Source: CAZLWA01 sp964563165 (GTDB taxonomy: Bacteria; CLD3; SB21). From it: a stretch of DNA of 64,000 nucleotides. The notes below the pieces were generated by a model. It was given only the letters and a program-made list of their open reading frames with translations, was not told the origin of the DNA and did no database searches. Location: the NCBI GenBank assembly GCA_964563165.1, contig CAZLWA010000043.1, positions 1 through 64,000 on the forward strand. Direction: 5' to 3'. Shown piece after piece: positions 16,239-24,117 of this stretch (within the stretch, counting starts at the first letter, position 1; each line of letters begins with the position of its first letter). A program made the translations under genes and the position numbers.

Positions 16239-18071
16239 ATGTGCGGAATTATAGGCTACGTCGGTAAACGTGCGGCGCTTCCCATTATCATGACCGGTTT
16301 AAAGCGAATGGAATATCGGGGCTACGATTCCGCCGGTATTGCGGTCATAGAAAGTGGAAAACTGGAAATCCGAAAGCAAGCGGGCAAGTTGAGCGAATTA
16401 GAAAGAGAGCTGGAGGGCGTGAGTTTTGAGGGAACTATCGGGATCGGCCACACGCGCTGGGCCACGCACGGCGCCCCCAATCAGATCAACGCGCATCCGC
16501 ACGTCGGCGAAAGCGGCGGCATTGCCATTATTCACAACGGCATCATCGAAAATTATTCCGCGTTGAAAATAGAATTACAGAAAAAAGGACATACCTTCCA
16601 TACCGAAACGGACACGGAGACCGTCGTTCATTTGATCGAGGAATTCTACGAAAGTTCTCACGATTTTGAAATTGCCGTACGGGAAGCGTTGTATTGCGTG
16701 AAAGGGACGTACGGATTTGTGGTCATCAATGCAAAAGAACCGGATAAGCTGATCGTGGCGCGTCACGGAAGCCCGTTGGTGTTGGGTTTCGGGGACGATG
16801 AATTTTTTGTTGCCTCGGACGCGTCGGCGATCGTTGCCCACACGCGGCAAGTCATGTATTTGGGAGACGGTGAAATGGCGGTCATTTCACGGGACGGTAT
16901 TGAAACTAAAACGATCGACAATCAGCCGGTCGTCAAGAAAGTCGAAGAGATCACGTTCGATATCAGTCAGATCGAAAAAGGCGGTTATGCGCATTTCATG
17001 CTCAAAGAAATTTTCGAGCAGCCGGACACGATCATTGACGCGATGCGCGGACGGCTGGTCATGGAAGAAGGTATGGTTCGGCTCGGCGGCCTTACGCATC
17101 ATCTGGAAACGCTTGCAAAGGCGAAAAAAATCATCTTCATTGCCTGCGGAACATCCTGGCATGCGGCGTTGGTCGGAGAATATATGATCGAGGAGTTTGC
17201 GCGTATCAATGTGGAAGTGGAATACGCTTCGGAATTTCGCTATCGGAACCCGATCCTGGAAGAAAATACGGTCGTTGTGGTTATCAGCCAGTCCGGAGAG
17301 ACCGCTGACACGCTGGCCGCGATGCGCGAAGCGAAACTGCGCGGTGCGACGGTTCTCGGCATCTGCAACGTAGTCGGAAGTACGATCGCCCGTGAATCGG
17401 ACGGCGGCGTATATACGCATGCCGGCCCCGAGATCGGAGTTGCCTCGACAAAAGCTTTTACTTCCCAACTGACCGTCATTGCGCTCCTGACCGTGCTCCT
17501 CGCGCGATTGCGCAACATGTCGGCGGTGGAAGGAAAACAAATTTTGGGTGAACTCCAGTCCCTGCCGGAAAAAGTCAGAACGATATTGAAGAGCAGCGAC
17601 TACATCCGGGAAATTGCCGAAAAGTATATCGATAAAAGAAACTTCCTGTATCTTGGACGCGGGTACAATTTTCCTGTGGCGCTCGAAGGCGCTCTGAAAT
17701 TAAAAGAAATCTCTTACATCCATGCCGAAGGCTATCCGGCGGCGGAAATGAAACACGGCCCGATCGCCTTAATTGACGAGGATATGCCTATCGTTTTCAT
17801 TGCGCCGAAAGATGCGATCTACGACAAAGTCATCAGTAATCTGGAAGAAGTTCGCGCGCGCGGGGGGAGGGTGATCGTGATTACGACCGAGGGCAACCAT
17901 GAGATCAAGAACAAAGCCGATCACGTCATATTCATTCCGAAAACACAGGATTTTCTGATCCCGATCTTGTCCGTGATCCCGCTGCAATTGCTTTCGTATC
18001 ACATGGCGGTGGTGCGCGGCTGCAATGTGGACCAGCCGAGAAATCTGGCGAAGAGCGTCACGGTGGAATAA
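16239..18071 (+). CDS. glmS: Glutamine--fructose-6-phosphate aminotransferase
   Basis: 610 residues, the usual family length. The N-terminal class II glutamine amidotransferase domain has catalytic Cys2 (MCGIIGYVG) exposed after Met removal, with GHTRWATHG and HNGIIENY. Two SIS isomerase domains follow, with ACGTSWHAAL, SQSGETADT, the signature GPEIGVASTKAFTSQ, and the C-terminal NLAKSVTVE. It makes glucosamine-6-phosphate from fructose-6-phosphate and glutamine, the first committed step to UDP-GlcNAc for peptidoglycan and LPS. ATG 16239 has GGAGGA eight bases upstream. It is a single gene flanked by minus-strand units. Confidence 0.97.
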   Translation: MCGIIGYVGKRAALPIIMTGLKRMEYRGYDSAGIAVIESGKLEIRKQAGKLSELERELEGVSFEGTIGIGHTRWATHGAPNQINAHPHVGESGGIAIIHNGIIENYSALKIELQKKGHTFHTETDTETVVHLIEEFYESSHDFEIAVREALYCVKGTYGFVVINAKEPDKLIVARHGSPLVLGFGDDEFFVASDASAIVAHTRQVMYLGDGEMAVISRDGIETKTIDNQPVVKKVEEITFDISQIEKGGYAHFMLKEIFEQPDTIIDAMRGRLVMEEGMVRLGGLTHHLETLAKAKKIIFIACGTSWHAALVGEYMIEEFARINVEVEYASEFRYRNPILEENTVVVVISQSGETADTLAAMREAKLRGATVLGICNVVGSTIARESDGGVYTHAGPEIGVASTKAFTSQLTVIALLTVLLARLRNMSAVEGKQILGELQSLPEKVRTILKSSDYIREIAEKYIDKRNFLYLGRGYNFPVALEGALKLKEISYIHAEGYPAAEMKHGPIALIDEDMPIVFIAPKDAIYDKVISNLEEVRARGGRVIVITTEGNHEIKNKADHVIFIPKTQDFLIPILSVIPLQLLSYHMAVVRGCNVDQPRNLAKSVTVE

Positions 18072-18076
18072 AAAAA

Positions 18077-18176
18077 CAAAATACAAATACCAAATAACAA
18101 ATAAATCTCAAAGAGCCGAAATCCAAATTCGATATTGGAATTTGGTTTTTATTTGCAATTTGGTATTTGTATTTTG
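18077..18176. repeat. AT-rich nested palindromic intergenic element
   Basis: A 100-base element between the convergent glmS and ZIP genes. The outer arms are a perfect 19-base inverted repeat (CAAAATACAAATACCAAAT at 18077-18095, complement at 18158-18176). An inner hairpin, CCAAATTC (18123-18130) against GAATTTGG (18138-18145), forms the tip. Variations on ACAAAT/CAAAT recur between the arms. It could fold into a cruciform or a long RNA hairpin and act as a bidirectional terminator. From memory, CAAATnCCAAAT-type palindromes are dispersed in many uncultured-bacterium genomes; I cannot test copy number here. Confidence 0.75.
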
Positions 18177-18187
18177 GAATTTTCGAC

Positions 18188-18922
18188 TTAGTGGCGAACC
18201 ACGAGTGAGCTCACCCAAAATAACCCGACTCCGAGAAAAACTACCAGCGGCATCCACCGCTCCTTCGAATCATTAATACGGGGAATCAGATCTGTCGTGG
18301 CTACATGGATAAACGTTCCGGCGGAAACGCTGAGCGCAAAGTCCTTGACCGGCCATTGCTCCATATTGAAAGAATAGATTAGCGCCGTTCCCAACAGCGA
18401 CGACAGCGCGAGCAGGATCGTTCCGATGACGCCGTGTCTTCTCCGGTGATGCGAGGCGAACATGATCGATGAGATCGTGAATCCTTCCGGCAATTTGTGC
18501 AAAAGCGTTCCGACAAAAATAACTAAACCGATCTGATAGCCGGTCAGCATGCCCGATCCGATGGCGACGCCGCTGAAAAAATTATGAACCATGAGCCCGA
18601 TCAGCGCGCTGGTGCTGACGGTATTTGAGATCAGGTGGGTATGCGTTTCCTCTCCAAAATGAAAATGCGGCGTGACGACGTGTTCAAACAAATGAACGAT
18701 CAAATAGCCGAAGATCACAAACGTCATGGAGTAAGGGGAGGAGGCGAAGGCTTCGGGGATCATGTCCAAAAGGGCTACGGCAAGAATAAATCCGGCGCCC
18801 AGAGCGATGAAAAAATCTAAATGGCTGGATTCCCAGTTTTTTTTTGAAGCGAAGATCCACCCGCCCAAAATAATAGTCAAACCCGACAGCAGGCTGAAAA
18901 CAAGCGACCATCCTAAATTCAT
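18188..18922 (-). CDS. ZIP-family divalent metal transporter
   Basis: 244 residues, about eight transmembrane helices. The ZIP signature helices are present: HNFFSGVAIGSG (TM4, metal site) and LLHKLPEGFTIS (TM5, metal site), with a His-rich HFHFGEETHTH loop between TM3 and TM4 that may sense or collect metal. It probably imports Zn2+ or Fe2+ across the inner membrane; the GufA/ZupT branch is likely. It is the last gene of the uvrA-hprK-mlaD-zip run and begins 3 bases after mlaD. Confidence 0.88.
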   Translation of the reverse strand: MNLGWSLVFSLLSGLTIILGGWIFASKKNWESSHLDFFIALGAGFILAVALLDMIPEAFASSPYSMTFVIFGYLIVHLFEHVVTPHFHFGEETHTHLISNTVSTSALIGLMVHNFFSGVAIGSGMLTGYQIGLVIFVGTLLHKLPEGFTISSIMFASHHRRRHGVIGTILLALSSLLGTALIYSFNMEQWPVKDFALSVSAGTFIHVATTDLIPRINDSKERWMPLVVFLGVGLFWVSSLVVRH

Positions 18923-18925
18923 TTT

Positions 18926-19828
18926 CTAATTGCCAAATAATGTGACATTGATTTTCATCCCCTTTTGGCGCACGGCGGCGAGTAGCGAATCGATCTGGGC
19001 GGTCGCACTGGTTAATTTATTATAAACGGAATCGTCGTAGACCATTTTTCCCAAAGTGCCCTCCCCGCGCTGAATCTTACGGGATATACTATCCAGCGCA
19101 GTCGTGATATGAAGAACCGTTCGGGTCACTTCCGTAATATTGCCGAAGGCCGTATCCATGCGTACGTCGGTTTTTTCAAGCAGCGATCTGAAAATCTTAG
19201 TGGAGGAAGATAAACGCGTCAGCACGGTATCCAGTTTATCCTCGCTGTTGTCCACGATCGATTTCACGCGCTCGGTCGTCGATTCCAGATTATAAATGGC
19301 CTTTTTGAGGGAAGCCATCACGGCTTGGTCGCCCACGAAACTGTTCACGCCGGTCAAAACGCTGTCCATTTTTCCAAGCGTGCCCTTGACATCGTTGGCG
19401 ATTTCCTTGAATTGGCTTGTGAGTTCCGTGAGGTCAGGTTCCCGTATACCGCGCAGTCTTGTTTTGCCGTCGAAAGCCTGTTCCGCTTTGCCCGGAATAA
19501 GCTCAATACGTTTTCCGCCAAAAAAATCCACGCTGGATATCATGCCGGAAGCATCTTTTCTCAGCTTGACCGAATTCGATAAGCTGGCGGTGACGATCAC
19601 AGAATCTCCCTCGAGAAGAATATCGGAAACTTTGCCGACGCGCATGCCGCTCAATGTGATCGCATCACCGATCTGCAATCCGGACGTATTGTTAAATACG
19701 ACGGATACTTCGAACGTATTCGGTTTGAATGTAATCCCCTTAAGCCACACAATGCCCATCACCAGCATCGCAATGCCGGCTAAAATGGTGATGCCGACTT
19801 TAACTTCCAGTAGTTTTGTATCGTTCAA
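18926..19828 (-). CDS. mlaD: MlaD-family (MCE domain) lipid-transport protein
   Basis: 300 residues: an N-terminal transmembrane anchor (about 10-30), an MCE/MlaD domain (about 37-115) with NNTSGLQIGDAITLSGMRVG and GKRIELIPG, then a long helical, coiled-coil-like tail (about 130-290). MlaD forms a hexameric ring that passes phospholipids between the inner membrane and a periplasmic carrier, with the ABC proteins MlaE and MlaF. Those two are not in this window, which is unusual because the three are often adjacent. The start is TTG 19828, with GGAG eight bases before it. It lies 17 bases after hprK. Confidence 0.85.
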   Translation of the reverse strand: MNDTKLLEVKVGITILAGIAMLVMGIVWLKGITFKPNTFEVSVVFNNTSGLQIGDAITLSGMRVGKVSDILLEGDSVIVTASLSNSVKLRKDASGMISSVDFFGGKRIELIPGKAEQAFDGKTRLRGIREPDLTELTSQFKEIANDVKGTLGKMDSVLTGVNSFVGDQAVMASLKKAIYNLESTTERVKSIVDNSEDKLDTVLTRLSSSTKIFRSLLEKTDVRMDTAFGNITEVTRTVLHITTALDSISRKIQRGEGTLGKMVYDDSVYNKLTSATAQIDSLLAAVRQKGMKINVTLFGN

Positions 19829-19845
19829 TTCATTAGCTCCGGGTG

Positions 19846-20871
19846 TTACTCGAAATCTCTTTCCAAGTAGTTATTAAAGGTTCTTGATTTGACGCTTTTG
19901 TTTTGAATTTCCTGAGTCAATTTTCTGGAAAATTCTTTCGCGGCGTCGTAGCCGTAAATTTTCAATAATTGATTGAGCGCAATGGCTTCCGCGATCACGG
20001 TAATATTTTTTCCGGGGTAGATCGGAAGTTTGACCACCGGAATGTTCACGTTCAAAATTTTGATCATTTCCTCGTCCAGGCCCAGGCGTTCGTATTCTTC
20101 TTTGCCGTCCCACAGCTGCAGGTCAATTTGAACCTCCAGCCGCTTTTGCACGCGAACGGCGCGAATACCGAACATCTCACGCACATCGAGAATACCGACA
20201 CCGCGGATCTCAATAAAATGTTTTAATTTGTTATGTCCGCGCGCCATCAAAATATTCTCTGAAAACCGGCTGATGATAACCGTATCGTCTGCGACGAGAC
20301 GGTGCCCGCGCTCGATCAGGTCCAATGCGATCTCGCTCTTACCGATACCGCTTTTGCCGGTGAACATCATGCCGATGCCGTAGACATCGACCATAGAGCC
20401 GTGAAGAGAAATTTCGGGCGCAAAGATTTCTTCAAGATAGCTGCTGATGATGTGGATCGTATCCGTGGTGGAAAAATTAGTAATGACCAGGGGTACGTTC
20501 TTGCGCTTGCACAGATCCAGCATCGCGGGCAGCACTTTATTGCCGTTGGTGATAATGATGCACGGCATGTCGAATTGAAACAGTTTTTCGAGCGAATGGG
20601 TTCGCTCGTCCTCGGACAGGCTCAGCAGATAATAATTTTCCGTGTTGCCGAGAATTTGAATTTTATCATGGGTGAAAAGTTTGACGAAACCGGCTAAGGC
20701 AAGCCCGGGGCGGTGCAGATCCCGCTGGGAGAAAAATTTCTTCTCAATGCCGTTCGTGACCAAAAAATCCAGATGCATCCGTTCACGCAAGTCGTCAAAC
20801 AGCTTTCGAACCGCCATTTTTTCAACTTGTTTGATATTACCTTTTTCGGTTTTGAAGACGATTTCTTCCAT
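19846..20871 (-). CDS. hprK: HPr(Ser) kinase/phosphorylase
   Basis: 341 residues. The N-terminal HprK domain (about 15-135) is followed by the kinase/phosphorylase domain with HGSMVDVYG (His about 157), Walker A TGKSGIGKSE (171-180), LVADD and the signature EIRGVGILDVREMFG. It phosphorylates HPr on Ser and reverses the reaction with inorganic phosphate. No HPr (ptsH) or enzyme I gene is in the window. Outside Firmicutes, HprK is typically tied to a regulatory PTS. The location between uvrA and mlaD gives no functional hint. It starts at ATG 20871. Confidence 0.93.
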   Translation of the reverse strand: MEEIVFKTEKGNIKQVEKMAVRKLFDDLRERMHLDFLVTNGIEKKFFSQRDLHRPGLALAGFVKLFTHDKIQILGNTENYYLLSLSEDERTHSLEKLFQFDMPCIIITNGNKVLPAMLDLCKRKNVPLVITNFSTTDTIHIISSYLEEIFAPEISLHGSMVDVYGIGMMFTGKSGIGKSEIALDLIERGHRLVADDTVIISRFSENILMARGHNKLKHFIEIRGVGILDVREMFGIRAVRVQKRLEVQIDLQLWDGKEEYERLGLDEEMIKILNVNIPVVKLPIYPGKNITVIAEAIALNQLLKIYGYDAAKEFSRKLTQEIQNKSVKSRTFNNYLERDFE

Positions 20872-20946
20872 AATTTTCTAGGTGTGTGATGGGGCAATGT
20901 AAATAATAAATAGTATTCTTTCAATTGTTAATTTCTTTAAAGCCTG

Positions 20947-23862
20947 TCACGCAGGTTGCTCAAATCGCCCGAGTTCCATTTTCAAAAATTTAGATGTGAA
21001 AGAATTCTTAACCTTGACAATTTCTTCCGGGGTTCCGGAAGCTATGATCTCGCCGCCGCCATCGCCGCCGTCCGGGCCAAGATCGATGACCCAATCCGCA
21101 CACTTGATCACCTCCAAATTGTGTTCGATGATAACGACCGTATTGCCTTTATCCGCCAATTGACCCAGCACGTTCATCAGCATTTTGATATCTTCAAAAT
21201 GCAGGCCGGTCGTAGGTTCGTCAAGAATGTACAGCGTTCTTCCCGTACTGACACGGGATAATTCTTCGGCGAGTTTCACGCGCTGCGCTTCACCTCCCGA
21301 CAAGGTCGTGGCCTGCTGTCCGAGATGGATGTAATCGAGGCCGACGTCATGCAGCGTCTGGATCTTACGTTTGATGTTCGGGATAGCCTCGAAAAAATCC
21401 AGCGCTTCGGCAACGGTCATTTCCAAAACTTCGGAAATATTTTTATCGCGGTATCTTATTTCCAGCGTTTCGCGGTTGTACCGTTTGCCGTCGCAGGTCT
21501 CGCAGAGCACATAGACGTCCGGGAGAAAATTCATCTCAATTTTCTTCAGTCCCGCACCCTGACATTCTTCGCAGCGTCCTCCGGGAACGTTGAAGCTGAA
21601 ACGCCCGACTTTATATCCGCGGATCTTTGATTCCGGCAAACTGCCGTAGAGGTCACGAATGAGGCTGAATAAATTGGTATAGGTTGCCGGATTACTGCGC
21701 GGCGTTCGCCCGATCGGCGATTGATCGATGTCGATCACTTTGTCAATTTCTTCCAATCCCTTAAGGGTCTTATACGGCAAAGGCGCTGTTGTGGCACGGT
21801 AAAAATGGCGCGCGAGGATGCGGTAGAGAGTTTCATTGATCAGCGAACTCTTGCCCGACCCGCTCACACCCGTAATACCGATGAGTTTTCCCAGCGGGAG
21901 TTCCAGGTCCACATGTTTCAGATTATTTCCGCTGGCGCCGCGGAGAATGATCTTCTTTCCGCTACCCGCACGCCGGGCATTTGGAATTTCAATTTTTTTT
22001 TCGTTGCGCAGGTAAGCGCCGGTGATCGAATTTTTATACCTTAGAAACTCTTTCGGAGAACCTTGTGCGACGATGCATCCGCCGAGCCTTCCGGCGCCGG
22101 GCCCGAGGTCAATGAGGTGATCCGCATGTTCCATCGTCTCCCGGTCGTGCTCGACGATGATGACCGTGTTGCCGAGATCGCGCAGTTGCAGAAGGGCGTC
22201 GATCAATTTTTTATTGTCGCGTTGATGTAAGCCAATGCTCGGTTCATCCAGAATGTAAAGCACGCCCACCAGTTGCGATCCCACCTGGGTTGCGAGGCGG
22301 ATGCGCTGCGATTCGCCCCCGGAGAGCGTTCGTGCGGAACGGTTCAGCGTCAGATAATTCAGTCCCACTTTCAGCAGGAATCCCAGCCGCTCGTTGATCT
22401 CTTTTAAAACCGGCTCACCGATTTTGACCAGCCGCAGAGGGAGTTTAATAGAAGAGAAAAATTTGGCCGCCTGCGTCACCGATAAATTAACGCATTGATG
22501 AATATTCACATTTTCAATTTTGTATGAGAGCGCTTCCGGCTTGAGCCTGCCTCCGAGGCATGAAGGGCAAATTTTTTCCGACATGAATCCTTCCGCCCAT
22601 TGGCGGATCTGGTCCGACGAAGTGCCCCGGAAGTAATGCAGAATGCTCCCTGTGATACCTTTGTATCTGCCGGAATAATTTTTTTTCTTTTTTCCCGAAA
22701 AGTAATAGAACGCATGGCGCGTCGATCCGGTGCCGTTCAGCAATGTTTCGTAGGCCTTCTTTGAAAGCTTATTCAGCGGGGTATCGAAATCATGGCCGAA
22801 TTTGGATAAAATAATTTCCATCTGAACGTAGAACCATGTTCGTGTTTTGGCGTTATCGTATGCCGCAATGCCGCCCTGGTTGATGGTCAATGATCCATCC
22901 GGGATGATCAGATCCTCGTCAATTTCCCGGATGACGCCCAGCCCTTCACACTGCGGGCACGCGCCGTAGGGGCTATTGAATGAAAACGCTTTGGGAAAAG
23001 GTTCTTCATAACTTATCCCGCAATTTAAACACGCCAGATGCCGGCTGAAAGTCCTGTCCCCGCTTCTGGAATTTTCTTTCGGATTGTCCATAGGGCTCAC
23101 GATCAAAACGCCCTCGCCCAATTCCAGAGCTTGTTCGACGGAATCCACCAATCGCTGGCGGGACTCGTCATTGAGCTCAATCCGGTCCACGACGACTTCA
23201 ATATCGTGTATCTTAAACCGGGAAACTTTATCTACGTTCTCCAGTTCTTTGATCTCACCGTCAATACGGACTCGTACAAATCCGCTTTTCCTTAGCTTTT
23301 CAAAGAGTTCCTGATAGTGGCCTTTGCGTCCGCGCACGACCGGCGCCAGGATCAAAACCCTGGTTCTTTTTTTGAACTTGAAGATAGCATCGATGATCTG
23401 ATCTCGTGTTTGTTTTTTGATCTCGTTGCCGCAATTATAACAAAACGGCGTTGCGACCTTGGCATAGAGAAGCCGGAGATAGTCGTAGATTTCAGTGACC
23501 GTTCCGACGGTCGAGCGGGGATTGCGGCTTGCTGTTTTTTGCTCGATACTGATCGCGGGGCTCAGTCCGTCGACCAGATCTACATCGGGTTTTTCCATCA
23601 TATTGAGAAATTGCCTGGCATACGCGGACAGCGATTCCACGTAGCGCCGCTGCCCTTCGGCATAGATCGTATCGAAGGCGAGTGAGGATTTTCCGGACCC
23701 GGATAAGCCGGTGAGAACCGTCAATTGATTCCGCGGAATGTCCAGGTCGATATTTTTTAGATTATGGACACGCGCGCCGCGAATGATGATCTTATCTTTG
23801 AAAGCGGTTGAAGACTGTTCGGGAAAAAGAAGTTCGGTCTGAATTTTTTCAGTTACGGGCAT
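20947..23862 (-). CDS. uvrA: Excinuclease ABC subunit A
   Basis: 971 residues with two ABC ATPase modules. The first Walker A is GLSGSGKSSLAFDT and the second GVSGSGKSSLINET. Both signature motifs are complete (TLSGGESQRIRLA and TLSGGEAQRVKLAEEL). Zinc modules are CLNCG...CPQCEG in the first half and CEECQG...CETCDGKRYN in the second. It recognises bulky DNA lesions with UvrB to start nucleotide excision repair. Length is a little above the usual 940-950. It heads the uvrA-hprK-mlaD-zip run, 75 bases before hprK. Confidence 0.97.
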   Translation of the reverse strand: MPVTEKIQTELLFPEQSSTAFKDKIIIRGARVHNLKNIDLDIPRNQLTVLTGLSGSGKSSLAFDTIYAEGQRRYVESLSAYARQFLNMMEKPDVDLVDGLSPAISIEQKTASRNPRSTVGTVTEIYDYLRLLYAKVATPFCYNCGNEIKKQTRDQIIDAIFKFKKRTRVLILAPVVRGRKGHYQELFEKLRKSGFVRVRIDGEIKELENVDKVSRFKIHDIEVVVDRIELNDESRQRLVDSVEQALELGEGVLIVSPMDNPKENSRSGDRTFSRHLACLNCGISYEEPFPKAFSFNSPYGACPQCEGLGVIREIDEDLIIPDGSLTINQGGIAAYDNAKTRTWFYVQMEIILSKFGHDFDTPLNKLSKKAYETLLNGTGSTRHAFYYFSGKKKKNYSGRYKGITGSILHYFRGTSSDQIRQWAEGFMSEKICPSCLGGRLKPEALSYKIENVNIHQCVNLSVTQAAKFFSSIKLPLRLVKIGEPVLKEINERLGFLLKVGLNYLTLNRSARTLSGGESQRIRLATQVGSQLVGVLYILDEPSIGLHQRDNKKLIDALLQLRDLGNTVIIVEHDRETMEHADHLIDLGPGAGRLGGCIVAQGSPKEFLRYKNSITGAYLRNEKKIEIPNARRAGSGKKIILRGASGNNLKHVDLELPLGKLIGITGVSGSGKSSLINETLYRILARHFYRATTAPLPYKTLKGLEEIDKVIDIDQSPIGRTPRSNPATYTNLFSLIRDLYGSLPESKIRGYKVGRFSFNVPGGRCEECQGAGLKKIEMNFLPDVYVLCETCDGKRYNRETLEIRYRDKNISEVLEMTVAEALDFFEAIPNIKRKIQTLHDVGLDYIHLGQQATTLSGGEAQRVKLAEELSRVSTGRTLYILDEPTTGLHFEDIKMLMNVLGQLADKGNTVVIIEHNLEVIKCADWVIDLGPDGGDGGGEIIASGTPEEIVKVKNSFTSKFLKMELGRFEQPA

Positions 23863-24056
23863 GATCGTTTGCAGGTAAAATTAATTTTTACAAAAAAAAT
23901 TCCAGAGGGCGGAAATATATTAACGGGTTGGTTGAATAGCAAGGTTATTAAACAAGGCAGGTACAAAAAAAACCTCGAATCACTTCAAGGCTTCCAAATT
24001 TGAATACGTGGTTTAACGTGCAGATATTTAACAACCCCCCCGACACTCCCTCGACA

Positions 24057-24092
24057 CTTGTCCCGAGTCTGTTGAGGGAAGCTCGGGACAGG
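24057..24092. repeat. GC-rich palindrome downstream of the CHAT gene
   Basis: The 256-base gap between uvrA and the CHAT gene holds an 11-bp inverted repeat (TGTCCCGAG core at 24059-24067, CTCGGGACA at 24082-24090, plus flanking pairs) with a GTTGAGGGAAG loop, next to two CGACACT copies at 24041-24056. There is no U-tract on either strand, so it is a poor intrinsic terminator. It looks like a dispersed REP-like element of the TGTCCCGAG...CTCGGGACA kind. Confidence 0.6.
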
Positions 24093-24117
24093 TTCTTTGA
24101 TAAAGGGAAATTATGAA

